Under the pieces are notes generated by a model, which did no database searches, was not told the origin of the DNA, and saw only the letters and a list, made by a program, of their open reading frames with translations. A DNA stretch of 11,405 nucleotides from SZUA-521 sp041738285 (GTDB taxonomy: Bacteria; Pseudomonadota; Gammaproteobacteria; Pseudomonadales; Azotimanducaceae), in the NCBI GenBank assembly GCA_041738285.1, contig JBGSQB010000100.1, forward strand, positions 1 through 11,405, read 5' to 3'. The translations under genes and the position numbers were made by a program. Shown here piece after piece: positions 1-5,512 of this stretch. How positions within the stretch are numbered: the stretch's first letter is position 1; every line of letters begins with the position of its first letter.

Positions 1-575
1 CAATCGAGCATCTCGGCCGCAATCCGTTGCCGGCGTCCTTGCGCGTACTCATGTCCGATGCCACCGAACCGAGCGACTTCGACCTGCTCGCGACCCGCAT
101 CCGGGCGGGGCGCGATGTCGACGATGTGATCATCGAGCGGACCTGGATCGATCGGTTGAAGGCCATGACCGGGGTGGTGCGAAGGCTCGGCCTCATGCTC
201 GCGGCACTATTCGCCCTCGGCGCGGTGCTGGTCACGGCGACTTCCGTGCGCCTGGCGATCGAAAGCCGCCTCGAGGAGCTGCGGGTCATGAAGCTGGTGG
301 GTGCCACCGACGCCTACATTCGGCGACCGTTCCTGTACTTCGGACTGCTCTATGGCCTGGGCGGCGGGCTCGCCGCGGCGATGCTGATCAGTACGGTCCT
401 GCTCATCGTCGAGCCGCCACTGACGGCGCTGGTAGGCAGCTACGGAACCGTGCTCGAAGTCGAAGGCTTCTCGGCGCTGTTCTTCCTCGGCCTGCTGGTG
501 CTCGGGGGCGTGCTGGGGGTGTGTGGAGCGCTGGTCGCGGCCCGGCAGCGACTGAATCATCTCGAGGTGGTCTAG
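1..575 (+). CDS. ftsX: Cell division protein FtsX, C-terminal part (5' end outside window)
   Basis: The gene is already open at the left edge (reading frame from base 3) and ends at TAG 573-575, leaving about 190 residues. FtsX is the membrane subunit of the FtsEX ABC-type complex. It acts in the inner membrane at the division septum, where it activates periplasmic peptidoglycan hydrolases. The visible part begins with the FtsX-like stretch RNPLPASL, the end of the periplasmic domain. It continues with three hydrophobic segments separated by the cytoplasmic loop motif MKLVGATDAYIRRPFLY, which is highly conserved in FtsX. These would be TM2-TM4 of the four-helix topology; TM1 and the N-terminus are missing only because of the window edge. 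The next gene, rpoH, is the usual neighbour in gammaproteobacteria (ftsY-ftsE-ftsX-rpoH). The identification is firm; the exact length is unknown. Confidence 0.95.
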   Translation, partial: IEHLGRNPLPASLRVLMSDATEPSDFDLLATRIRAGRDVDDVIIERTWIDRLKAMTGVVRRLGLMLAALFALGAVLVTATSVRLAIESRLEELRVMKLVGATDAYIRRPFLYFGLLYGLGGGLAAAMLISTVLLIVEPPLTALVGSYGTVLEVEGFSALFFLGLLVLGGVLGVCGALVAARQRLNHLEVV

Positions 576-749
576 GCTGGATATCCCACCGATTCGCAAC
601 GCGGGCGCGGGTCTGCCCGGAAACGTGGCGCTCGGTTGGTGGGCTCGGCGCACCGCTTAAGTACGCTCTGCGGCCCGAGGTGTCACGCGCCTTGTCTTTT
701 CGGCATCTCGACGCCCTCGCGCATCGGGGGATCCCCGTAAATGAGAGGC

Positions 750-777
750 GGAACCCGACTCATGGTTAGCACTCTAA
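750..777 (+). promoter_or_regulatory. Putative sigma-E (RpoE/AlgU-type) promoter of rpoH
   Basis: GGAACCC at 750-756 resembles the sigma-E -35 consensus GGAACTT (first five bases match). TCTAA at 773-777 matches the -10 consensus TCTRA. The 16-bp spacer (757-772) is the same as I recall for the sigma-E-dependent P3 promoter of E. coli rpoH. Transcription would start a few bases after 777, giving a leader of roughly 40 nt before the rpoH ATG. rpoH is a known sigma-E/AlgU target in E. coli and Pseudomonas, which supports the call. The last two bases of the -35 box do not match, so this is a prediction. Confidence 0.5.
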
Positions 778-792
778 GACGCCGACTGCTAA
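766..792. promoter_or_regulatory. CIRCE operator (predicted HrcA binding site) upstream of rpoH
   Basis: TTAGCACTC (766-774), a 9-base spacer (775-783) and GACTGCTAA (784-792) reproduce the CIRCE consensus TTAGCACTC-N9-GAGTGCTAA. Seventeen of the eighteen consensus bases match; the only deviation is C instead of G at 786. HrcA represses chaperone genes through CIRCE and is released on heat shock. The first half-site and the spacer overlap the predicted sigma-E -10 box, and the second half-site covers the expected transcription start, a classic repressor position. The hrcA gene itself is not in this window, so its presence in the genome is inferred. Confidence 0.8.
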
Positions 793-808
793 ACTGACGC
801 CATTGTTA

Positions 809-832
809 CTGGAGGTATCACCTCATGACCAG
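809..832 (+). promoter_or_regulatory. rpoH Shine-Dalgarno site within a possible RNA hairpin
   Basis: The ribosome binding site GGAGG (811-815) lies 9 bases before the rpoH ATG (825-827). The bases around it are self-complementary. GAGGT (812-816) can pair with ACCTC (820-824) across the 3-base loop ATC. Alternatively AGGT/ACCT plus an outer stem CTGG (809-812) with CCAG (829-832) can form, with the start codon in a 5-base bulge. Either fold would occlude the Shine-Dalgarno sequence, and the second also encloses the AUG. Such structures can act as RNA thermometers, but the stem is short and its function is an inference. Confidence 0.45.
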
Positions 833-1700
833 CCAAGCAGGAGCTTTGCTTGCCTTGGGCAGCCTGGCGCCGGGCCGGGACCTCGACGCCTATATTCAGA
901 CCGTCAAGGCCATACCGATGCTTTCCGCCGATGAGGAGAAGGCGCTGGCGGAACGCTTCTATCACGACAACGACCTCGAAGCGGCGCGGCGCCTAGTGCT
1001 CTGCCACCTCCGCTTTGTCGTGCATCTCGCCCGTGGCTATTCGGGCTATGGGCTGCCCCAAGCCGACCTCATTCAGGAAGGCAACGTCGGCCTGATGAAG
1101 GCCGTGAAGCGCTTCAACCCCGAAGTCGGCGTGCGCCTCGTGTCGTTTGCCGTGCACTGGATCAAGGCCGAGATGCACGAGTACATTCTGCGCAACTGGC
1201 GCGTCGTGAAGGTCGCGACCACGAAGGCACAACGCAAACTGTTCTTCAATCTGCGCAGCGCCAAGAAGCGCCTCGGCTGGCTGTCGGCTGCTGAGGCCAA
1301 GGCGGTAGCGGCGGACCTGGGCGTGGCGCCCGAAGTCGTGACCCAAATGGAAGGGCGTCTCGCTGCGCACGACATGTCTTTCGACGGTTATGACGACGAC
1401 GACGACGCTGCGGTGGCGCCGGCGCAGTTCCTCCAAGCGGAGGGTTCCGACCCGGCAGAACTGGTCGCGAGCGATGAGTGGTGGGACGATTCCACCGACC
1501 GACTGCATGCGGCGCTGGCAACCCTCGATGAACGCAGCCGCGACATCCTCGCGTGCCGCTGGCTGACCGACGACAAGATGACGCTTCATCAACTCGCGGA
1601 TCGATACGGCGTGTCGGCGGAGCGAATTCGTCAGCTCGAGCAGAACGCATTGAAGAAGCTCAGGGTGGCGATGGAGTCGAGCGCGGACCTGATCGCCTGA
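825..1700 (+). CDS. rpoH: RNA polymerase heat-shock sigma factor RpoH (sigma-32)
   Basis: This 291-residue protein has the length and order of a complete sigma-32. It directs RNA polymerase to heat-shock promoters (chaperones, proteases). Visible landmarks are an N-terminal region 1.2 with MLSADEEKALAERF, then region 2 with LRFVVHLARGYSGYGLPQAD, LIQEGNVGLMKAVKRFNPE and VRLVSFAVHWIKAEMHEYIL. The RpoH-specific box QRKLFFNLRSAKKRLGW follows, then an acidic linker with five consecutive Asp (near residue 190). Region 4 carries the helix-turn-helix ADRYGVSAERIRQLEQNALK. The ATG at 825 has a good GGAGG 9 bases upstream. An E. coli-like RpoH is controlled by DnaK/GroEL binding and FtsH degradation. 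Here the upstream CIRCE and sigma-E-like sites suggest added transcriptional control. DUF423 begins 31 bases after the stop with no terminator visible. Confidence 0.98.
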   Translation: MTSQAGALLALGSLAPGRDLDAYIQTVKAIPMLSADEEKALAERFYHDNDLEAARRLVLCHLRFVVHLARGYSGYGLPQADLIQEGNVGLMKAVKRFNPEVGVRLVSFAVHWIKAEMHEYILRNWRVVKVATTKAQRKLFFNLRSAKKRLGWLSAAEAKAVAADLGVAPEVVTQMEGRLAAHDMSFDGYDDDDDAAVAPAQFLQAEGSDPAELVASDEWWDDSTDRLHAALATLDERSRDILACRWLTDDKMTLHQLADRYGVSAERIRQLEQNALKKLRVAMESSADLIA

Positions 1701-1731
1701 CAAACTCGTTGAGGCGCGGGTAGCGAACCTG

Positions 1732-2121
1732 GTGAGTCCTGCACAGTCATTTCTGGCCCTAGGCGCTGCATCGGCGGCGGTTGCGGTCATGCTCGGTGCG
1801 CTCGGCGCCCATGCTCTGAAAACGAAACTCGACCCCACCGCGCTGCACGCTTTCGAAACTGCCGTGACGTACCAGTTCTTCCACAGCATGGCGCTGTGCA
1901 TCGTCGCCGTCTGGCTGCGCAGCGGCGGTGTATCGATCGCGGGTCAAGGGGCGGCGGTCTTCGCGGGCTATGCGTTCTGCGTCGGCATCGTGCTGTTCAG
2001 CGGCAGCCTGTATGTGCTGTCTCTCGGCGGTCCGCGCGGGTTCGGCCCGGTGACGCCGGTGGGTGGAATCGCATTCATCGCCGGCTGGATCGCGCTCGCT
2101 GTCGCAGCCCTCAGGGGGTGA
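1732..2121 (+). CDS. DUF423 family small membrane protein (YgdD-like)
   Basis: A 129-residue, strongly hydrophobic protein with about four membrane segments: residues near 5-27, a helix near 47-62, one near 68-95, and a final one near 108-127. The N-terminal pattern LGAASAAVAVMLGALGAHAL and the central VTYQFFHSMALCIVA match the DUF423 (YgdD) family as I know it; its biochemical role is not established. The start is a GTG at 1732 with only a weak ribosome site, 31 bases after the rpoH stop, so it is probably co-transcribed with rpoH. Its stop (TGA 2119-2121) overlaps the trmB start. Cell location should be the inner membrane. Family assignment is confident; any role in stress response is only suggested by position. 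Confidence 0.88.
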   Translation: MSPAQSFLALGAASAAVAVMLGALGAHALKTKLDPTALHAFETAVTYQFFHSMALCIVAVWLRSGGVSIAGQGAAVFAGYAFCVGIVLFSGSLYVLSLGGPRGFGPVTPVGGIAFIAGWIALAVAALRG

Positions 2122-2798
2122 TTCCGGGACGGGTCTATATCCGCCGTCAGGGCCGGATGACGAAGGCCCAGGCCGCTGCACTGCGCGATCACTTTGCGCG
2201 CTATCAGGTTGTGCCCAACGGCCGATTCGACCCGTGTGATGCATTTGCCCGCAGCGGCCCGATTGCGCTCGAGATCGGCTTCGGCATGGGCCAAGGGCTA
2301 CTCGAGTTCGCGCGCGCGCACCCGCAGTTCAACTGTATCGGGGCCGAAGTGTATCGACCGGGCATCGGCTCGCTGGTTGCGGCACTCGAGCGCGAAGGGG
2401 TCACCAACGTACGTATCTTCGAGGGCGACGCGCGCGCGCTGGTCGAGTCGATCGTGCCGGCATCACTCGCCCGCATCATGGTGTACTTCCCGGATCCTTG
2501 GCCGAAGAAGCGCCACCACAAGCGGCGATTGGTCGAGCCTCGATTCATCGAGTCACTCGCGACCATCCTCGCGCCCGACGGAGCGCTGCTGCTCGCAACC
2601 GATTGGAAGGACTACGCCCTGGAAATGCTGGCCATGCTCGATGCGCAACCCATGCTTGAGAACGTTGCGGGCGCCGGCGCCTTCTCTCCGCGACCCGAGG
2701 ACCGGCCGCTCACGCGATTCGAAAGTCGGGGTATTGCGCTTGGCCATGGCGTGTGGGATCTGATCTACAGGAAGGCTGCGACGACCGAGTCGAGATAG
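2118..2798 (+). CDS. trmB: tRNA (guanine-N7-)-methyltransferase TrmB
   Basis: TrmB uses S-adenosylmethionine to make m7G at position 46 of the tRNA variable loop. The 226-residue protein shows the N-terminal RRQGRMTKAQ motif and the SAM-binding loop EIGFGMGQGLL (about residues 51-61). It also has GAEVYRPG, the signature YFPDPWPKKRHHKRRLVEP (about 117-135), ATDWKDYA, and the C-terminal tail RPLTRFESRG...LGHGVWDLIY. I chose GTG 2118 because it gives the family's normal N-terminus and overlaps the DUF423 stop as GTGA, implying translational coupling; the frame stays open further upstream but that part looks like an out-of-frame shadow of DUF423. The 3' end overlaps the convergent hemW by 34 bp, leaving no room for a separate terminator. 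Confidence 0.96.
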   Translation: MIPGRVYIRRQGRMTKAQAAALRDHFARYQVVPNGRFDPCDAFARSGPIALEIGFGMGQGLLEFARAHPQFNCIGAEVYRPGIGSLVAALEREGVTNVRIFEGDARALVESIVPASLARIMVYFPDPWPKKRHHKRRLVEPRFIESLATILAPDGALLLATDWKDYALEMLAMLDAQPMLENVAGAGAFSPRPEDRPLTRFESRGIALGHGVWDLIYRKAATTESR

Positions 2799-3913
2799 CG
2801 ACGCCCGAGATCCGTGACCGCGATCACGTCGCGCCGCATCAGTTCCAGTTCGATCTGCTGCTGCCAGGTGTGCGCGATCGAAGTCACAGAAAGTCCCGTG
2901 CGCGACTCGAAGATGCGGGCGTCGACCCCTTCGCTCAATCGCAGGGCATTCAGCATGAATTCCCCGGCACGGGCGGCGACCGCGACCTCGGCGCGCTGGC
3001 TGAGCATCGCCGCCGGGGTCTTCAGATACCGCTCGGGCGCCTTGGGCTTTTCGGTGCGCACGATGGATATCTCACCGTTCCCTCGTGCAAACGACAACTT
3101 GCCGTGGGCACCCGCGCCGATCCCGAGGTAGTCGCCGAAGGACCAGTAGTTCACGTTGTGCCGCGCTGGACGATTTTGGGTGAACGCAGAAATCTCGTAG
3201 CGCTTGAAGCCCGATGACTCGAGTAACTGCAGGCCCGCCGCTTCGATGTGCGCCAGTTCGTCCTCGTCGGGAAGCGGCGGCGGATTCGCGGCAAATGGCG
3301 TGCGCGGCTCGAGGGTGAGCTGATACCAGGAGATGTGTTCCACGTCGAGACCGATCGCGCGGCGCAAGTCCTCGAGCGCGCCCGTCTGCGTCTGCTTGGG
3401 CAGGCCGTGCATGAGATCGAGATTGATCCGCTCGATGCCTGCGGCGCGCGCCACGCGCACCGCGCGATCGATCTCATCAACCCGATGAATGCGGCCGAGA
3501 CGAACTAAGCTCTGCGGATCAAAGGACTGAGCGCCGATCGACAGCCGATTCACGCCAGCGTGTGCATAGCCAGCGAAATGGTTCTCATCGATGGTGCCGG
3601 GGTTGGCCTCGAGCGTCACCTCGACGTTGGGATCGAGCTCGACCCGTTCGGCGATGCCGCGCATCACGCGCGCGATCGATGCGCCCGAAAAGAGGCTCGG
3701 AGTGCCACCACCGAAGAAAATCGACGAGACCCGTCGATCACGCACGAACGCCGAATCGATCTCGAGGTCAGCAAGCAGCTGCGCGACGTACTCTGTCTGT
3801 GGCACGTCGCCTTTGAGCGGATGGGAATTGAAGTCACAGTAAGGGCACTTGCGCACGCACCATGGGAAGTGCACGTACAGTGCGAGCGGGATGCCCGAAT
3901 CGAGCGTGCTCAC
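2765..3913 (-). CDS. hemW: Radical SAM heme chaperone HemW
   Basis: A 382-residue HemN-like radical SAM protein. The 4Fe-4S motif is C19-x3-C23-x2-C26 in FPWCVRKCPYCDFNSH. The residue after the following Asp is Phe where HemN (oxygen-independent coproporphyrinogen III dehydrogenase) has an additional Cys. With the shorter N-terminus and the HNVNYW motif in the second half, this points to HemW, a heme-binding protein thought to deliver heme to respiratory enzymes, rather than HemN. FFGGGTPSLF (about residue 65) is the usual SAM-binding GGGTP. The start is GTG 3913, overlapping the rdgB stop as GTGA; it is the last gene of the - strand unit. Many databases label such proteins HemN, so names may conflict. 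Confidence 0.94.
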   Translation of the reverse strand: MSTLDSGIPLALYVHFPWCVRKCPYCDFNSHPLKGDVPQTEYVAQLLADLEIDSAFVRDRRVSSIFFGGGTPSLFSGASIARVMRGIAERVELDPNVEVTLEANPGTIDENHFAGYAHAGVNRLSIGAQSFDPQSLVRLGRIHRVDEIDRAVRVARAAGIERINLDLMHGLPKQTQTGALEDLRRAIGLDVEHISWYQLTLEPRTPFAANPPPLPDEDELAHIEAAGLQLLESSGFKRYEISAFTQNRPARHNVNYWSFGDYLGIGAGAHGKLSFARGNGEISIVRTEKPKAPERYLKTPAAMLSQRAEVAVAARAGEFMLNALRLSEGVDARIFESRTGLSVTSIAHTWQQQIELELMRRDVIAVTDLGRRYLDSVVAAFL

Positions 3914-4515
3914 ACCTTGAGGGCCGCGCGCATTTGCTCACGCAGTGCGACGCACGCTAGGCCTCGGTGGCTGACCCGATTCTTGTCGTCCTTGGAAAGC
4001 TGTGCAGCAGTCAGCTCGCAGTTCTCGGGAATGAACAACGGGTCGTAGCCGAAACCGGCGATGCCGCGGACAGCATGTCCGATGGCGCCGAACCACGCGC
4101 CGGTCGCGACAATCGGAGCGGGGTCCGTAGCGTTTCGCACGAACACCAGCGCGCAGTAGAAGTGAGCACCACGATCGTGCCGGTCACCGAGCGCCTCGAG
4201 CAGTTTGCGGTTGTTGGCCGCGTCGTCGCCGTGACGTCCGGCATAGCGCGCCGAATGCACGCCGGGTTCGCCTCCGAGGGCCGCCACTACGATGCCACTG
4301 TCGTCGGCGATTGCGGGCAGCTGCGCGAGGTGGGAAGCATGCCGTGCCTTGAGCAACGCGTTCTCGATGAATGTCGGGGCACTCTCTTCGGCGCTCGCAA
4401 TACCAAGCTGCCCTTGGCCGACGAGCTCGATGCCAAGCGGCGTCAGCAGCGCACGCAACTCCGTCAGTTTGCCTGCGTTGTCGCTCGCAAGAACTACGGT
4501 GTCGAATCGACCCAC
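3910..4515 (-). CDS. rdgB: XTP/dITP diphosphatase (RdgB/HAM1 family)
   Basis: The 201-residue protein hydrolyses non-canonical purine nucleotides (XTP, dITP, ITP) to monophosphates, keeping them out of DNA and RNA in the cytosol. Family motifs are in order: ASDNAGKLTEL near the N-terminus (substrate P-loop-like S/T-x-N-x-x-K), PAIADDSGIVV with the catalytic Asp pair (about residues 69-73), ALGGEPGVHSARYAG, GFGYDPLF, and SHRGLA near the C-terminus. The start is GTG 4515: AGGAG lies at 4521-4525, five bases upstream on the - strand, and the protein then begins just before the core motif. An ATG one base further upstream belongs to the frame of the preceding DUF4426 gene, which it overlaps by 22 bp. 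It shares GTGA with hemW. Confidence 0.96.
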   Translation of the reverse strand: MGRFDTVVLASDNAGKLTELRALLTPLGIELVGQGQLGIASAEESAPTFIENALLKARHASHLAQLPAIADDSGIVVAALGGEPGVHSARYAGRHGDDAANNRKLLEALGDRHDRGAHFYCALVFVRNATDPAPIVATGAWFGAIGHAVRGIAGFGYDPLFIPENCELTAAQLSKDDKNRVSHRGLACVALREQMRAALKV

Positions 4516-4919
4516 ATTCGCTCCTGAAACGACACCTTCGTGCTCGGACCGTCGGCAATCGCGACGTCGATCTCGAATCGCAGCACGTCCTGGTCGGTGA
4601 ATCTGATCGGCGCGATGTAGTAGATGGCTTCGCCATCCTTGACGCGTGCGAAGTCGAGTTCGTTGATCTGGCCAATGAGGTTACGGACGTTTCCCTTTAG
4701 TTCTGCCTGCCGGGCGCGGCCATCGGGTCCAATCACTGACAGATTGACAATGGCGCGGTCTTTGGCTCGCGTAATCGAATGCCGGTGAGCGACCTCGGGA
4801 GCGAGAAACAGCGTATTCACCAGCACATAGTGCACTTCGTGACCGTCGACGGATACGAACTGTGCAGCCGATGCTGTCAGGCTCCAAAGCGTGGCGAGCA
4901 GCGTAAGTACCGGTCTCAT
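4494..4919 (-). CDS. DUF4426 family protein, predicted periplasmic
   Basis: A 141-residue protein of unknown function, encoded between metW and rdgB. The first 20 or so residues (MRPVLTLLATLWSLTASAA) form a typical Sec signal peptide with a likely cleavage at ASA/A or just after, so the mature protein of about 120 residues should be exported to the periplasm. The remainder looks beta-rich, with motifs HEVHYVLVNTLFLAPEVA, HSITRAKDRAIVNLSV and the end FQERMWV. I recognise this pattern and context as the DUF4426 family, seen in Pseudomonas beside metW and rdgB. The ATG 4919 overlaps the metW stop as ATGA; a longer upstream frame is only the reverse reading of metW. No enzymatic residues can be named. 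Confidence 0.85.
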   Translation of the reverse strand: MRPVLTLLATLWSLTASAAQFVSVDGHEVHYVLVNTLFLAPEVAHRHSITRAKDRAIVNLSVIGPDGRARQAELKGNVRNLIGQINELDFARVKDGEAIYYIAPIRFTDQDVLRFEIDVAIADGPSTKVSFQERMWVDSTP

Positions 4920-5512
4920 GTGGCCCGTCCGAGGTGGTAGAAAGCGATGGTACCGAACAGATTGGGAAAACGGTTGATCAGTGGCCGGTTGCGATACTGC
5001 GTGTCGACGACAAAGCGCTGGTGAATGATCAGCTTCTTGTCCGTGCATAGCCGTTCGAAGTCGGCGAATGTGCACAGGTGGATATTCGGTGTGTCGTACC
5101 AGTGGTGTGGCAGGTGGCGCGCAATGGGCATGCGACCACGCGTAGCGAGGTACGCACGACACTGCCAATGACCGAAATTCGGAAAGGTGACGATGCACTC
5201 ATGACCGATATTCAGCATCTCATCGATCAGCCGGTCTGGATGCCTCACCGCCTGCAGCGTCTCGGTCATGACCACGAGATCGAAGCTCGAGGCCGGAAAT
5301 CTGCTCAACCCATCATCGAGGTTCTGCTCAATGACGTTCACGCCTTTGGTGACGCAGCTCGTGATCATGTCGGGGTCGATCTCGAGGCCATAGCCATTGA
5401 CGCCCTTCTCGCGTGCGAGATGTGCGAGCAACTCGCCGTTGCCGCAACCCAGGTCGAGCACGCGCGCGCCGGGGCGTACGAGATCGGCGATGATGGTCAG
5501 ATCAGGTCTCAC
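4916..5512 (-). CDS. metW: Methionine biosynthesis protein MetW (SAM-dependent methyltransferase fold)
   Basis: The 198-residue protein is a small class I methyltransferase-like protein that accompanies MetX in many proteobacteria and is required for methionine synthesis, or supports MetX activity, in Pseudomonas. The glycine-rich SAM motif VLDLGCGNGELL is at about residues 18-29, followed by GLEIDPD (acidic end of strand 2), the QNLDDGL segment, and DLVVMTETLQAVRHP. The C-terminal part holds VTFPNFGHWQCRAYL and WYDTPNIHLCTFADFE, which are MetW hallmarks. I chose GTG 5512 because it yields the family N-terminus (VRPDL, read as MRPDL) and overlaps the metX stop as GTGA, indicating translational coupling. 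Whether it methylates anything is not evident from the sequence. Confidence 0.95.
   Translation of the reverse strand: MRPDLTIIADLVRPGARVLDLGCGNGELLAHLAREKGVNGYGLEIDPDMITSCVTKGVNVIEQNLDDGLSRFPASSFDLVVMTETLQAVRHPDRLIDEMLNIGHECIVTFPNFGHWQCRAYLATRGRMPIARHLPHHWYDTPNIHLCTFADFERLCTDKKLIIHQRFVVDTQYRNRPLINRFPNLFGTIAFYHLGRAT

Larger units (their letters stand above)
576..824 (+). promoter_or_regulatory. ftsX-rpoH intergenic control region
   Basis: This 249-bp non-coding stretch separates ftsX from rpoH. No convincing gene lies in it. It contains a GC-rich inverted repeat just after ftsX (CGGGC 602-606 with GCCCG 615-619), which has no T-run and so is not a clear terminator. A 10-bp perfect palindrome GGGGATCCCC lies at 727-736. 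The functionally suggestive part is the last 80 bases: a sigma-E-like promoter, a CIRCE operator and a ribosome-site hairpin, each listed separately. I found no strong sigma-70 or sigma-32 promoter. TAAACT at 790-795 is a weak -10 candidate, paired at 18 bp with TTAGCA at 766-771. Confidence 0.6.

Noticed and set aside
602..619. CGGGC/GCCCG inverted repeat after ftsX as a rho-independent terminator
   Set aside because: The stem is only five base pairs and no U-tract follows.
691..724. Sigma-32 promoter for rpoH starting at CTTGTC
   Set aside because: The -35 half is only partly matched and no CCCCAT-type -10 box follows at 13-15 bp spacing.
727..736. Perfect palindrome GGGGATCCCC as an operator or terminator
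   Set aside because: It is short with no loop and no T-run, matches no operator I know, and such GC-rich palindromes arise by chance.
521..769. Possible small gene between ftsX and rpoH on the + strand
   Set aside because: It begins inside ftsX, has no ribosome site and no recognisable protein features, and runs into the promoter elements of rpoH.
1395..1415. Run of Asp codons (GAC repeats) in rpoH as a repeat expansion
   Set aside because: E. coli RpoH has a comparable acidic stretch in the same linker, so it is an ordinary family feature.
993..1901. Long open frame antisense to rpoH (about 300 codons)
   Set aside because: It lies opposite a certain sigma factor gene, resembles no family, and long antisense frames are expected in GC-rich coding DNA. 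The same applies to the long frames opposite trmB, hemW, metX, proC and pilT.
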